Of a stretch of DNA of 64,000 nucleotides, positions 1 to 8,834 are shown piece by piece; the stretch's first letter is position 1, and each line of letters starts with the position of its first letter. The stretch spans positions 62,001 to 126,000 of the forward strand of contig NZ_WWCP01000009.1 of NCBI RefSeq assembly GCF_009857505.1. The letters run 5' to 3'. A model generated the notes under the pieces. It was not told where the DNA came from, made no database searches, and saw only the letters and a program-made list of their open reading frames with translations. Both the position numbers and the translations under genes were made by a program. The DNA comes from Duganella lactea (GTDB lineage: Bacteria > Pseudomonadota > Gammaproteobacteria > Burkholderiales > Burkholderiaceae_D).

Positions 1-323
1 GCGTGGTGCTGCCCAAGGACTACACGCTGGTGATGTCGCGGGTGGTGTTCATCAACAAGGGCGCCAAGAACGTCAACGCCGCCAAGCTGTGGCTGGACTA
101 CATGCTGTCGCATCGCGGCCAGACCGTCATCGCCAACGACTCCAAGCTGTTCGCGATCCGCGCCGACGTCAGCGGCGAGACCACCTCGGCCGACCTGCTC
201 AAGTTGATCGGCAAGGACAACGTCAAGCCGGTGCCGGTCCATCCTGTGCTGCTGCAGTACCTGGAGCCTGCCAAGCGCATGGTCTTCCTCAAGCAGTGGA
301 AAGAAACCGCAGGTAAGAAGTAA
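1..323 (+). CDS. ABC transporter periplasmic substrate-binding protein, C-terminal part (cut by window edge)
   Basis: The frame is open from the first base and stops with TAA at 321-323, so only about the last 106 residues are visible. The segment contains VNAAKLWLDYMLSHRGQ, the late helix seen in Fe(III)-type (FbpA/AfuA) and related binding proteins just before their C-terminus, and ends in a lysine-rich tail. It is followed after 12 bases by a permease with two fused membrane domains and then an ATPase, the classic binding protein-permease-ATPase order of Fbp/Afu importers. The substrate is inferred: ferric iron is the commonest for this architecture, but phosphonate (PhnSTV), thiamine or polyamine-type systems look similar, and the ligand-binding N-terminal half is outside the window. 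Confidence 0.8.
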   Translation, partial: VVLPKDYTLVMSRVVFINKGAKNVNAAKLWLDYMLSHRGQTVIANDSKLFAIRADVSGETTSADLLKLIGKDNVKPVPVHPVLLQYLEPAKRMVFLKQWKETAGKK

Positions 324-335
324 GAGGCCACCACC

Positions 336-2105
336 ATGCAAACACTCACTCATTCCAGCCGGCCGGGGCTCAACTGGCCGCGCGGCGTGGTGGTGACGCT
401 GGCCGCCAGCGTTATCTTCCTGCCGCTGTTCCTGATTTTCTATCAAAGCTTCCTGAACGCGCCGTTCTTCATGCCGGCCAGGGAGCTGGGCCTGGACGCC
501 TACCGCTTCATCTTTGAAGATCCGGACTTCGCGTCCTCGTTCAGGAACGCCCTCTGGCTGGCCGCCGGCCTGGCGCTGATCGCCGTGCCGCTGGGCGGCA
601 TGCTGGCCTTCCTGATGATCCGCACCGACCTGCCGGGCAAGGGCTTCATCGCGCCGCTGCTGCTGGTGCCGATCTTCGTCTCGCCGATGGTGATGGGCTT
701 CGGTTACGTGGTGTCGATGGGACCGGTGGGCTTCTACTCGCTGTGGGCCAAAGACCTGCTGGGCTTCATCCCGTGGAATATCTATTCCTTCACCAGTATC
801 GTGGTGATCGCCGGTCTGACCCACGTGCCGCACGTCTACCTGTACGCCTCGTCGGCGCTGAAGAGCCTCGGCTCGGATGTGGAGGAGGCGGCGCGGGTGG
901 CCGGCGCCTCGCCGCTGCAGGTGATGTTCAACGTCTCGCTGCCGATGATCACGCCGGCGCTGGCCTATGCCGGCGTGCTGGTGTTCTTCCTCGGCTTCGA
1001 GGTGTTCGGCCTGGTGCTGGTGTTGGGCGATCCGGAAGGCCACATGGTGCTGGCCACCTATCTGTACAAGCTGACCAACAAGCTGGGCACGCCGTCGTAT
1101 CACCTGATGGCCGCCGTCGCGGTCTGCCTGGTGATGGTGACCATGCCGCTGGTGATGGTGCAGCGCTGGCTGCTCAAGTCGGCCAACAAGTTCGTCTCGA
1201 TCAAGGGCAAGGGCGCGCGTTCCAAGGCGATGCCGCTGGGCCGCTGGAAGTGGCTGGCGTTCGCGCTGATCTTCGGCTGGCTGATGTTCACCATCATCAT
1301 GCCGCTGTCGGGCATCGTGCTGCGCTCCTTCGTCCAGTACTGGGGCGAGGGCGTGCGCCTGGCCGACGTGCTGACGCTGCAGCACTTCCGCGAAATCATC
1401 GAGCAGCCGTCGCTGATGCGCGGCATCTTGAACACGGTGCTGATCGGTGTGATCGGCGGCGCCGCCGCGGTGATCTGCTACTGCGCCATCGCGCTGGCCA
1501 TGCACCGCAAGCCGGACATGATCACCCGCTTCCTCGACTACAGCGTGCTGGTGCCGCGCGCCGTGCCGGGCCTGCTGGCCGGCCTGTCCTTCCTGTGGGT
1601 GTTCCTGTTTGTCCCGAGCTGGCTCGATGGCATGTTGAAGGGCATGGATAACGGCGTGGCGCTGTGGCTCAGCGAACAGGCGATACCGGTGCTGCGTTCG
1701 CTGCGCTCGACCATCTTCGCCCTGTGGCTGGCGTATTCGGTGGTGTGGCTGGCCTATGGCATGCGGCTGATTTCGACCGCGCTGCTGCAAGTCGGTCCGG
1801 AGCTGGAGGAGGCGGCGCGCGCGGTCGGCGCCACCCGTGGCAAGGTCACGCGCGACGTCACCGTCCCGCTGATCAAATACGGCCTGCTGGGCGCGTGGCT
1901 GATGGTGTTCCTGATCTTTGAACGCGAATATTCGACCGGCGTGTACCTGCTGTCGCCGGGCACCGAGGTCATAGGCGCGTTGCTGGTGTCGCTGTGGGCG
2001 GGCGGCTCCACCGACCTGGTGGCGGCGCTATCGTTCATCAACATCGCGCTGGTGGCGATCGGCCTCGGGGTCGCGCTGCGTTTCGGCGTCAAGCTGCACA
2101 ACTAA
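336..2105 (+). CDS. ABC transporter permease, two fused membrane domains (FbpB/AfuB type)
   Basis: A 589-residue inner-membrane protein with about twelve hydrophobic segments arranged as two homologous halves. Each half carries an EAA loop, the contact site for the ATPase: EEAARVAGASPLQVMFNVSL near residue 188 and EEAARAVGATRGKVTRDVTV near residue 492. Fused double permeases of this size are typical of the Fe(III) FbpB/AfuB and PhnU/V families, where one protein replaces a permease dimer. It starts 12 bases after the binding-protein gene with AGAGG upstream of the ATG, and the ATPase gene follows by 10 bases, so the three form one operon. Substrate specificity (iron favoured by the downstream TonB and receptor genes) is an inference. 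Confidence 0.88.
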   Translation: MQTLTHSSRPGLNWPRGVVVTLAASVIFLPLFLIFYQSFLNAPFFMPARELGLDAYRFIFEDPDFASSFRNALWLAAGLALIAVPLGGMLAFLMIRTDLPGKGFIAPLLLVPIFVSPMVMGFGYVVSMGPVGFYSLWAKDLLGFIPWNIYSFTSIVVIAGLTHVPHVYLYASSALKSLGSDVEEAARVAGASPLQVMFNVSLPMITPALAYAGVLVFFLGFEVFGLVLVLGDPEGHMVLATYLYKLTNKLGTPSYHLMAAVAVCLVMVTMPLVMVQRWLLKSANKFVSIKGKGARSKAMPLGRWKWLAFALIFGWLMFTIIMPLSGIVLRSFVQYWGEGVRLADVLTLQHFREIIEQPSLMRGILNTVLIGVIGGAAAVICYCAIALAMHRKPDMITRFLDYSVLVPRAVPGLLAGLSFLWVFLFVPSWLDGMLKGMDNGVALWLSEQAIPVLRSLRSTIFALWLAYSVVWLAYGMRLISTALLQVGPELEEAARAVGATRGKVTRDVTVPLIKYGLLGAWLMVFLIFEREYSTGVYLLSPGTEVIGALLVSLWAGGSTDLVAALSFINIALVAIGLGVALRFGVKLHN

Positions 2106-2115
2106 GAAAACTATT

Positions 2116-3201
2116 ATGAAACGAGACATCATGACCAACGAACTGACTGTCAACGAGCTGCATCTGGACTACGGCAGCGGCGCCAGCGCCAACCCGATTC
2201 TGAAGGGGGTGTCGATGCACCTGCAAAAAGGCGAAGTGGTGGCGCTGCTGGGCCCGTCGGGCAGCGGCAAGACCACGCTGCTGCGCGCGGTGGCCGGGCT
2301 GGAAAGCCCGAAAGCCGGCACCATCTCGATCGGCACGCGCACCGTGTACGACGGCGCCAAGGGCTTCGAGATGCCGGCCGAAAGCCGCAACCTGGGCCTG
2401 GTGTTCCAGTCCTACGCGCTGTGGCCGCACAAGACCGTGTTCGAGAACGTGGCCTATGGCCTCAAGCTGCGCAAGCTGAGCGCCAGCGACATCAAGGACA
2501 AGGTCGCCGACGTGTTGAAAAACCTCGGCCTGGGCCATCTGGCCGAGCGCTATCCGCACCAGCTGTCGGGCGGCCAGCAGCAACGCGTGGCGATCGCGCG
2601 GGCGCTGGTCTACAACCCGCCGGTGATTTTGCTGGACGAACCGCTGTCCAACCTGGACGCCAAGCTGCGCGAGGAAGCGCGCGCCTTCCTGCGCGAGCTG
2701 ATTGTGCGCCTGGGACTGTCGGCGCTGATGGTCACCCACGACCAGGCCGAGGCGATGGCGATCTCGGACCGCATCCTGCTGCTCAATAACGGCAAGATCG
2801 AACAGCAAGGTTCGCCGCAAAGCATGTACGAAACGCCGGACACGCTGTTCACGGCGGAGTTCATGGGTAGTAACAACCGGCTGCCGGCGCGCGTGGTGCA
2901 GCGCGATGGCGCCCAGGTGCAGCTGGAGATCAACGGCGCGCGACTGCAGGCCACCGCACGTGGCGCCGGCGGCGGCGACGGCACCACCGTCATCCGGGTC
3001 GAAGAGGTGAAGGTCAGCGCCACGCAAGTGGACAACGCGATCGCGCTGCCGCTGCTGACCTGCATGTACCTCGGCGACCGCTTCGAATGCCTGTTCAAGG
3101 ATGAAGCCAGCGGCACCACCTTGCGCGCCTACTCCAAGTACCGGCTCGATGCTGGCCGTTACTGGCTGGAGCTGCCGAAGGAGAAGCTCTGGGTGTTCTA
3201 G
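2116..3201 (+). CDS. ABC transporter ATP-binding protein (FbpC/PotA type)
   Basis: The cytoplasmic ATPase energising the preceding permease. It shows Walker A (GPSGSGKTT), the Q-loop (LGLVFQSYALWP), the signature LSGGQQQRVAIARAL, Walker B (VILLDEPLSNLDAKLR) and the H-loop (MVTHDQAEAM), followed by a C-terminal regulatory TOBE-like region of about 110 residues. At 361 residues it has the length of FbpC/PotA/MalK-type subunits. Two starts are possible: ATG at 2116, or ATG at 2131 whose product begins MTNELTVNELHLDYG and would fit the family N-terminus better. Neither has a strong ribosome site, which suggests translation coupled to the permease gene 10 bases upstream. Confidence 0.9.
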   Translation: MKRDIMTNELTVNELHLDYGSGASANPILKGVSMHLQKGEVVALLGPSGSGKTTLLRAVAGLESPKAGTISIGTRTVYDGAKGFEMPAESRNLGLVFQSYALWPHKTVFENVAYGLKLRKLSASDIKDKVADVLKNLGLGHLAERYPHQLSGGQQQRVAIARALVYNPPVILLDEPLSNLDAKLREEARAFLRELIVRLGLSALMVTHDQAEAMAISDRILLLNNGKIEQQGSPQSMYETPDTLFTAEFMGSNNRLPARVVQRDGAQVQLEINGARLQATARGAGGGDGTTVIRVEEVKVSATQVDNAIALPLLTCMYLGDRFECLFKDEASGTTLRAYSKYRLDAGRYWLELPKEKLWVF

Positions 3202-3221
3202 CCTCCGGCAAGGCCGGCGGC
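3201..3221 (+). terminator. GC-rich hairpin after the ABC operon
   Basis: Arms at 3201-3209 and 3213-3221 pair with one mismatch around a 3-base loop, directly after the ATPase stop codon. There is no following T-run, so this is a possible weak or Rho-assisted terminator, not a clear intrinsic one. A TATAAT hexamer at 3229-3234 just downstream could be the -10 box of the next gene; no good -35 was found. Confidence 0.35.
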
Positions 3222-3262
3222 CCTCGTTTATAATGGCCTTTTGATTCTGGCAATATTGAAAG

Positions 3263-3883
3263 ATGACGAAGGCTTCTTTGTGGATGGTGGACGCCGATGT
3301 GGTGACGGAGGCCGCGCTGCAACGCTGGCGCGGCTGGCTGTCGCCGGGCGAGATGGCGCGTCATCAGCGCTTCGTCCGTGCCCAGCGCCAGCGCCAGTTC
3401 ATCATCGGCCGGGTGCTGCTGCGCATGGCGCTGGGCCGTCTGCTGGCGGTGACGCCGCAGGAGATTCGTCTGGAAGAGCAGGTCGGCAAGGCGCCGCGTC
3501 TGGTGGCGCCGGTGCGCAAGGGGGAGACGACCGGCTTCAGCATCGCCCATAGCGGCCGCTGGGTGGCGTGCGCGGTCAGCGCGCAGACGGCGCTGGGGCT
3601 GGATATCGAGATGAAGGATGCGTCCCGCGATTTGCATGCGCTGGCGGCGCAGGCCTTCGACAGCGCCGAAATGGCGCAATGGGCGCGGCTGCAAACCTTG
3701 CCGGAGCCGGAGCGGGTGGAAGGCTTCTACCGGCTGTGGAGCGAGAAGGAGGCCAGCTTCAAGCTGGGTGTGGCGGCGGGTGGGCATTGCTGGTCGCTGC
3801 CGCATGCCGAACTGTCGGTGGCGCTGTGCAGCGAGCTGCCGCTGGATCGGGCGCCGGCGCTGGAGCTGATAACGCTGGAATAG
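3263..3883 (+). CDS. 4'-phosphopantetheinyl transferase (Sfp/AcpT type)
   Basis: A 206-residue enzyme that moves the 4'-phosphopantetheine arm of coenzyme A onto a serine of carrier proteins of fatty acid, polyketide or nonribosomal peptide synthesis. The family motifs appear in order: GFSIAHSGRWVACAVS, LGLDIE (Mg-binding Asp and Glu) and FYRLWSEKEASFKLG (WxxKEA catalytic motif). The length fits Sfp-type transferases. No synthase or siderophore assembly gene lies in the window, so the partner is unknown; the iron-uptake context makes a siderophore role possible, but it may be the general holo-ACP enzyme. The ATG follows a weak ribosome site; a TATAAT at 3229 suggests its own promoter. Confidence 0.9.
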   Translation: MTKASLWMVDADVVTEAALQRWRGWLSPGEMARHQRFVRAQRQRQFIIGRVLLRMALGRLLAVTPQEIRLEEQVGKAPRLVAPVRKGETTGFSIAHSGRWVACAVSAQTALGLDIEMKDASRDLHALAAQAFDSAEMAQWARLQTLPEPERVEGFYRLWSEKEASFKLGVAAGGHCWSLPHAELSVALCSELPLDRAPALELITLE

Positions 3884-3910
3884 GGCGCCCGCTTTGCGGC
3901 GTCAGCATGG

Positions 3911-3930
3911 GTTCCGGCTTGCGCCGGAAC
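3911..3930. repeat. REP-like palindrome between convergent genes
   Basis: GTTCCGGC and GCCGGAAC form perfect 8-base arms around the loop TTGC. The core matches the widespread short palindromes of proteobacterial intergenic spaces that read as 'CCGGCGCAAGCCGG' on the other strand. It sits in the 62-base gap between the convergent transferase and TonB genes and could act as a bidirectional terminator or a dispersed repeat. Only one copy was noticed in the window. Confidence 0.55.
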
Positions 3931-3945
3931 GACCGTGCTTTCGGA

Positions 3946-4575
3946 TTAGTCCAGGCTCCAGATGTATTGCATTTTGGTCCATGATGGCTGCGGCACGCCA
4001 TCCACCGTGCCCGGTTTGAATTTGCACAGGCTGAGGCCCGCCTGAGCGGCGCGGTCCAGTTCCCGGAAGCCGCTGGATTTTTCGACGCGCGCGTCGGCCA
4101 CTTTCCCGTCCGTGCCAATCAGGAAGGCCAGCATGACGGTGCCGGTGTCGCCGTTGCGCAGCGCGTTCTTCGGATAGTCGGGCTTGTTGCAGGCCTGGGC
4201 GTCCACCACGGCGGCGGTGATCACCGGCGCCGCTTTCACCACTTGTGTTTTCGCGCCGGGTTCGGCCACGCCGCCGGCGGGAGGCTGCGCCGGCGGATGG
4301 TCCGGCGCCACGCGCGCCGTCACCGTTGGTGCCGGTTCCAGCGGGATGTCGGTCAACAGCTTGGGCACGTAGATTTCCGGCCGCGCCAGCGGCGGTTCCT
4401 GCACTTCCGGTTCACGCTCCTTCGGCTTCGGTGCTTCGACGTTGGGTATCAGGTCCACCACCGGCGGCGCGGATTTGAACACCGTCAGCTTCGATCCGTG
4501 CAGGAAGGCCGCGAGCAGCACGGCGTGCAACAAGACGACCGTGGTGATGCCGGTCAGATTCTTCTTTGGACTCAT
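3946..4575 (-). CDS. TonB-family energy transducer
   Basis: A 209-residue periplasm-spanning protein expected to couple the inner-membrane proton gradient (ExbB/ExbD) to outer-membrane receptors. It has one N-terminal membrane anchor (about residues 9-26), a proline/glutamate/lysine-rich stretch (PKPKEREPEVQEPP) spanning the periplasm, and a C-terminal TonB domain with YPKNALRNGDTGTVMLAFLI and the ELDRAAQAGL helix. The start chosen is the ATG at 4575 because AAGGAG lies 6 bases upstream; longer starts have no ribosome site. No exbB or exbD is nearby. It could serve the receptor encoded at 6686. A cysteine pair in the C-terminal domain (ACNKPDYP and LCKFKPG) may form a disulfide. Confidence 0.85.
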   Translation of the reverse strand: MSPKKNLTGITTVVLLHAVLLAAFLHGSKLTVFKSAPPVVDLIPNVEAPKPKEREPEVQEPPLARPEIYVPKLLTDIPLEPAPTVTARVAPDHPPAQPPAGGVAEPGAKTQVVKAAPVITAAVVDAQACNKPDYPKNALRNGDTGTVMLAFLIGTDGKVADARVEKSSGFRELDRAAQAGLSLCKFKPGTVDGVPQPSWTKMQYIWSLD

Positions 4576-4697
4576 GTTTGCTCCTTGGTGGTGGTTTAAA
4601 TTGCTATGCATTAGAATAATAATATGCGATTGAATGGCAAAATAAAAGCACAATTTTTATGTTATGCTTCCATCATCAAGTGCCTACAGGTAGCAAA

Positions 4698-5336
4698 ATG
4701 AAGAAAATACGCGTGATGCTGGCGGACGACCACCCGATCGTGATGACCGGGTTTGCCATGTCGCTGGAAGGGCAGGGGCTGGACGTGGTGGCGCAGGCGC
4801 GCACGCCGGAGGAGGCGCTGGCGCAATACCAGCGGCTGAAGCCGGATGTGTGCGTGCTGGACATCCGCTTCGGCGAGCAGTTGACCGGGCTGGACGTGGC
4901 CAAGCAGATCCTGGCCCGGCATCCGAGCGCCGCCATCGTCTTTCTCAGCCAGTTCGATCAGGACAGCCTGATCAAGGAAACCTACCGCCTGGGCGGTCGC
5001 GCCTTCATGACCAAGGATTGCGATCCGGCCGATCTGGCGGCGGCGGTGCGGCGCGCGCATGACGGTGCGCTGTACTTCCTGCCGCACATCGCCGAGCGGC
5101 TGGCCAACCTGTCGGTGCGCGGCGACCTGTCGCCGCAGTCGCAGCTGGACGAGCGCGCGCTGGAAATTTTCACGCTGATGGCGGAGGGCCTGACCAATGC
5201 CGAAATCGCCGAGAAGCTGGACGTCTCGACCAAGACCATCAGCAACATCAGCCAGGCGGTGAAGGAAAAGCTGGGCGTGCATCGTCCGGCCTACATCACG
5301 CGGCTGGCGGTCAAGCACGGCCTGATTGAGCCCTGA
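4698..5336 (+). CDS. NarL/FixJ-family response regulator
   Basis: A 212-residue two-component regulator. The receiver domain has the acidic pair D10-D11, the phospho-acceptor D55 (VCVLDIRF) and a conserved Lys (MTKDCDPADLAAAV). The C-terminal LuxR-type helix-turn-helix (about 148-205) contains LTNAEIAEKLDVSTKTISN. The ATG at 4698 is preferred since the receiver begins MKKIRVMLADDHP directly there. Its TGA overlaps the ATG of the histidine kinase gene (ATGA at 5336), so the two are translationally coupled and almost certainly partners. The gene is divergent from tonB with a 122-base AT-rich gap holding both promoters. Confidence 0.92.
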   Translation: MKKIRVMLADDHPIVMTGFAMSLEGQGLDVVAQARTPEEALAQYQRLKPDVCVLDIRFGEQLTGLDVAKQILARHPSAAIVFLSQFDQDSLIKETYRLGGRAFMTKDCDPADLAAAVRRAHDGALYFLPHIAERLANLSVRGDLSPQSQLDERALEIFTLMAEGLTNAEIAEKLDVSTKTISNISQAVKEKLGVHRPAYITRLAVKHGLIEP

Positions 5337-6613
5337 TGCGCTGGACGCCCTGGCGCCAGTGGCGCGTGCGCGCGCGGCTGCTGGCGATGACCGCGATTCC
5401 GCTGGCTTATCTGTTCTGCACCTTTGTCTGGTACGCCTATCAGTCGCGCCTCGCCGAGGTGCGCGAGGAGATGGCCGAGCGCGGCCCGCTGGTGGCCCAG
5501 GTGCTGGCCGACAGCAGCGAATTCAGCGTGGTGTCGCGCCGTTACGATGATCTCAGGCTGACCCTCAACGGCCTGCTGCGCACCGATCCCAGCATCTACC
5601 GCATCGACGTGCTGGATGGGCAGCGGCGCACGCTGGTGCATGCCGCCGCGCGCGCGGGCGCCAGCGCGGCCGAGCTGCGCTACGACGAGGCGCCGATCCG
5701 CAAGCGTCTGATGTGGGTGTCGATGCTGGCGCCGGACGGCAAGCCCTATCAGAAGGATCGGCCGGCCGGCGCCAGTGGCGTCACGGTGGAAACGGTCGGC
5801 TATGTGCGGGTGACGATGTCGCCGTCGGCGCTGCTGCTGAAGCAGACGCGCCGCTTCTATGTCGAGCTGGCGGTCGGCAGCCTTGGCCTGCTGGCGTGTG
5901 CGCTGTTGGCGTGGCAACTGGCCAAGGGGCTGGACGCGTCGTTGCAGGCGTCGATGCGCGCGCTGCGCGAGGCGGACGACGAGAAGCGCCGCCTGATCCG
6001 CAAGGTCAACACGGCGGTGGAGGACGAGCGTCAGAGCATTGCGCTGGAAATCCACGATGAACTCAACGCCACGCTGATCGCGGTCCGGCTGGAAGCGCAG
6101 CGCATCGCCGATCTGAGCCCGGAGGGCGAGACGCGCGACAAGGCGCAATCGATCATCAGGCTGGCGCTCGGCCTGTACAACAGCGGCCGATCGCTGGTGC
6201 GCCGTTTGCGGCCGGAAGTGCTCGATATGCTGGGGCTGGATGGGGCGGTGGAGGAGATGGCGCGTCACTATGACAACGCGCGCGGCGGCTGCCGCTTCGA
6301 CCTGCGGGCGCGCGGTGACTTCTCTGGGGTGGAAAAAAATATTGCCATCTCCGCGTATCGGATCGTGCAGGAAGCCTTGTCCAACGTGGTCAAGCACGCC
6401 CGCGCGAGCCAGGCGACCGTGACGCTGGCGCGGGAGGCGGACGCGTTGCGCATGCAGATCGCCGATAACGGCAGGGGCTTCGATCCGGCGCAGGCGTCGG
6501 CCGGCATCGGGCTGGTGGGCATGCGCGAGCGGGTGTATGCGCTCAACGGCAGCATCGCTATCGACACCGGCCTGGCGGCGGGCACGCGCATCGCCATTGT
6601 GATACCGCTTTAA
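5336..6613 (+). CDS. sensor histidine kinase (HisKA_3, UhpB/NarX type)
   Basis: A 425-residue membrane sensor. Two hydrophobic segments (about 14-34 and 180-200) bracket a periplasmic sensing region of roughly 145 residues with no domain I recognise. The cytoplasmic part has the HisKA_3 dimer helix with phospho-acceptor H240 in ALEIHDELNATL, then an ATP-binding domain with N-box NVVKHARAS, IADNGRGFDP and GIGLVGMRERV. The start codon overlaps the stop of the response regulator gene. The pair lies between a tonB gene and a Fur-box receptor gene, so control of iron or receptor expression is a reasonable guess; the signal is unknown. Confidence 0.92.
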   Translation: MRWTPWRQWRVRARLLAMTAIPLAYLFCTFVWYAYQSRLAEVREEMAERGPLVAQVLADSSEFSVVSRRYDDLRLTLNGLLRTDPSIYRIDVLDGQRRTLVHAAARAGASAAELRYDEAPIRKRLMWVSMLAPDGKPYQKDRPAGASGVTVETVGYVRVTMSPSALLLKQTRRFYVELAVGSLGLLACALLAWQLAKGLDASLQASMRALREADDEKRRLIRKVNTAVEDERQSIALEIHDELNATLIAVRLEAQRIADLSPEGETRDKAQSIIRLALGLYNSGRSLVRRLRPEVLDMLGLDGAVEEMARHYDNARGGCRFDLRARGDFSGVEKNIAISAYRIVQEALSNVVKHARASQATVTLAREADALRMQIADNGRGFDPAQASAGIGLVGMRERVYALNGSIAIDTGLAAGTRIAIVIPL

Positions 6614-6625
6614 TAAATCCCTTTT

Positions 6626-6646
6626 AATGTAAACGATTCTCATTTA
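6626..6646 (+). promoter_or_regulatory. Fur-box-like site upstream of the TonB-dependent receptor
   Basis: The 21 bases AATGTAAACGATTCTCATTT plus A resemble the core of Fur boxes (AATGATAATGATTCTCATT) and end about 40 bases before the receptor ATG. The surroundings are AT-rich, unlike the flanking genes. Binding by Fur is inferred from similarity only. Confidence 0.6.
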
Positions 6647-6685
6647 CTATTTGCGTTTTAAAAATATAAATGGGGAAAGAGAACG

Positions 6686-8824
6686 ATGCGCATCAAAGTG
6701 ATGGCGGCGGCGCTGGCAGGTGTCATGGCCTGCTGGGCGGTACACGCCGAAGAACCGGTGGAGCAGGTGATCATTAGCGGCGACAAGCTGAAACGCGCGG
6801 AAATCGACAGCAGCGCCAGCGTCGGTGCGCGCAACCGCCGCCAGATCGACGAATCCGGCATGAACACGGTGGAAGAGGTGATTTCGCAGATGGCCAACGT
6901 TGGCACCGCCGAAAACCTGTCGATTCGCGGCGTGCAGTCCTCCGGTCCGACCGGTGGCGGCGGCAAGACCATCACGGTGGTGGTGGACGGCGTGCCGCAG
7001 GACGGCTTTGGCCAGACCATCTCCGGCTTGAGCGTGTGGGATGCCGACCGTGTGGAAGTGCTGCGCGGCCCGCAATCGACCAATCAGGGACGCAATTCGC
7101 TGGCCGGCGCGGTGGTGCTGCGCACGCGCGACCCGCAGGATGTGCGCGACTTCAGCTATCGCGTCAGCGCCGGCAACGAGCATGCGCATCAGGTGGCGCT
7201 GGCCGGCGGTGGCGCCATCGTCGAGCAGGTGCTGGCGGGCCGTGTGACACTGGAACAGCGCCGCCGCGACGGCGACGTGTACAACGTCACCCGCGACGAC
7301 CGGCGCGCCAATCATGACGATGGCCACACGCTGCGCGGCAAGCTGCGCATCACGCCATGGGGGGACCGGTATCAGGCGCTGATCACGCTGGTGGACGACA
7401 AGCAGCGGTTGGGCTACAACACGGTGGAGGCGGTGAAGACGCCGGCCGCCGCCCGCCTGAATTTTTCCAATGAGCCGCGCGAGGTGGAAAACCGCACCCG
7501 TTCCGCCGCGCTGGAACAGACCTTCCGCGCGCTGGGCGCCGACATCACGCTGCTGACCACCTATTCGCACAACCGCTACGCGCGCGTGGCCGACTACGAT
7601 GGCACGGAGCTGAACCAAGGCGTGCGCAATGGTGAAAACATCGACCGTCAATGGGCGCAGGAGGCGCGCGCCAACTTCGACACGCGGCTGTTCGGCCATC
7701 AACTGAAAGGTGTGGCGGGCCTGTACTACTCGCGGCAGTACTATGCGGGCGACGACAAGTTCGTGGTGCCGGTGTCCTACGTGCTGGGAATGATCGGCCA
7801 GTGCCGCGTGCAGGCCGTGTGCGACGCCGCTTACAGCGCGGAATTCATCAGCCGCCGCCAGGTGCAGGACAATGCGAGCAAGACACGCGCTGTCTACGGC
7901 GAATTCGATTATGCGATCGACCAGCTGACGCTGACCGCCGGCATGCGCTACGACGGCGAGCGCCAGAGCCGCATCCTGTCGACGGCCACCGACGGCACCT
8001 CGGCGCTGGCGCGGCAGGTCTACACGCAGCTGATCCGCGGCGGCGCCTTCTCGCCGGATGGCACGCAGGACCTGGGCACCGACAACGCGGTGTGGCTGCC
8101 CAAGCTGGGCGTGCGCTATGCCTTGTCGCCGGAGTGGGTGGCCGGCCTGACCGCGCAGCGCGGCTACCGCACCGGTGGCGTCGATTACAGCTACCAGCGC
8201 GGTTCCAAAGCCTACGGCCCGGAATACACCAAGAACTACGAGGCTTCGCTGAAAGGCGCGCTGGAGAACGGACTGGTGGTGTCGGTCAACGCCTATCGCG
8301 TCAACTGGACCGACCAGCAGGTCAATATCGGCCGCAACCTGCTGGACCAGTGGTTCGTCAACGCCGGCAGCTCGCGTTTGCAAGGGCTGGAGGCGGAAGT
8401 GCGCGGCCGCGTGGCGCGCAACCTGGAACTGTTCGGCGCGATGGGGCTGGCGCGCACCAAATTCATCGACTTCGATTCGCCGAGCGGCGATTACAGCGGC
8501 CATGAGTTCGCGCGCTCCCCCCGGCAGACGCAGTCGGTGGGCTTCAGCTGGACGCCTGGCAGCTGGATGCTGAACATGAATTTGCAGCACGCCACCGGCA
8601 CCTACATCGGCCCTGAAAACACCGACCGCAACGACGGCCACACGACGCTTGGCGGCAAGCTGACTTACAAGCTGCGAAACGGCGTGACGCTGTTCGCCTA
8701 TGGCAGTAATTTGACCAACCGGACCTACATCATCAACAATAAACTCGACACCGTGACCGGCCGCTATGCGGTCGCGCTGGGTAATGAGCGACAGTTCGGT
8801 TTCGGTCTGCAGGGTGCACTGTAA
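6686..8824 (+). CDS. TonB-dependent outer membrane receptor (siderophore type)
   Basis: A 712-residue outer-membrane transporter. An N-terminal signal peptide (cleavage near HAEEP, residue 22) is followed by a TonB-box-like EQVIISGD, a plug domain (EVISQMANVGTAENLSIRGV, VDGVPQDGFG, VEVLRGPQSTNQGRNSLAGA) and a beta-barrel with late motifs ALSPEWVAGLTAQRGYRTGG and FAYGSNLTNRTY. Length is normal for siderophore receptors. It ends FGFGLQGAL, so the very last residue is Leu and not the aromatic common in barrels. A Fur-like site lies upstream and two small membrane proteins plus a PepSY protein follow closely, a grouping found with iron-siderophore uptake. The ligand cannot be read from the sequence. 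Confidence 0.92.
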   Translation: MRIKVMAAALAGVMACWAVHAEEPVEQVIISGDKLKRAEIDSSASVGARNRRQIDESGMNTVEEVISQMANVGTAENLSIRGVQSSGPTGGGGKTITVVVDGVPQDGFGQTISGLSVWDADRVEVLRGPQSTNQGRNSLAGAVVLRTRDPQDVRDFSYRVSAGNEHAHQVALAGGGAIVEQVLAGRVTLEQRRRDGDVYNVTRDDRRANHDDGHTLRGKLRITPWGDRYQALITLVDDKQRLGYNTVEAVKTPAAARLNFSNEPREVENRTRSAALEQTFRALGADITLLTTYSHNRYARVADYDGTELNQGVRNGENIDRQWAQEARANFDTRLFGHQLKGVAGLYYSRQYYAGDDKFVVPVSYVLGMIGQCRVQAVCDAAYSAEFISRRQVQDNASKTRAVYGEFDYAIDQLTLTAGMRYDGERQSRILSTATDGTSALARQVYTQLIRGGAFSPDGTQDLGTDNAVWLPKLGVRYALSPEWVAGLTAQRGYRTGGVDYSYQRGSKAYGPEYTKNYEASLKGALENGLVVSVNAYRVNWTDQQVNIGRNLLDQWFVNAGSSRLQGLEAEVRGRVARNLELFGAMGLARTKFIDFDSPSGDYSGHEFARSPRQTQSVGFSWTPGSWMLNMNLQHATGTYIGPENTDRNDGHTTLGGKLTYKLRNGVTLFAYGSNLTNRTYIINNKLDTVTGRYAVALGNERQFGFGLQGAL

Positions 8825-8834
8825 GGAGGATGAG

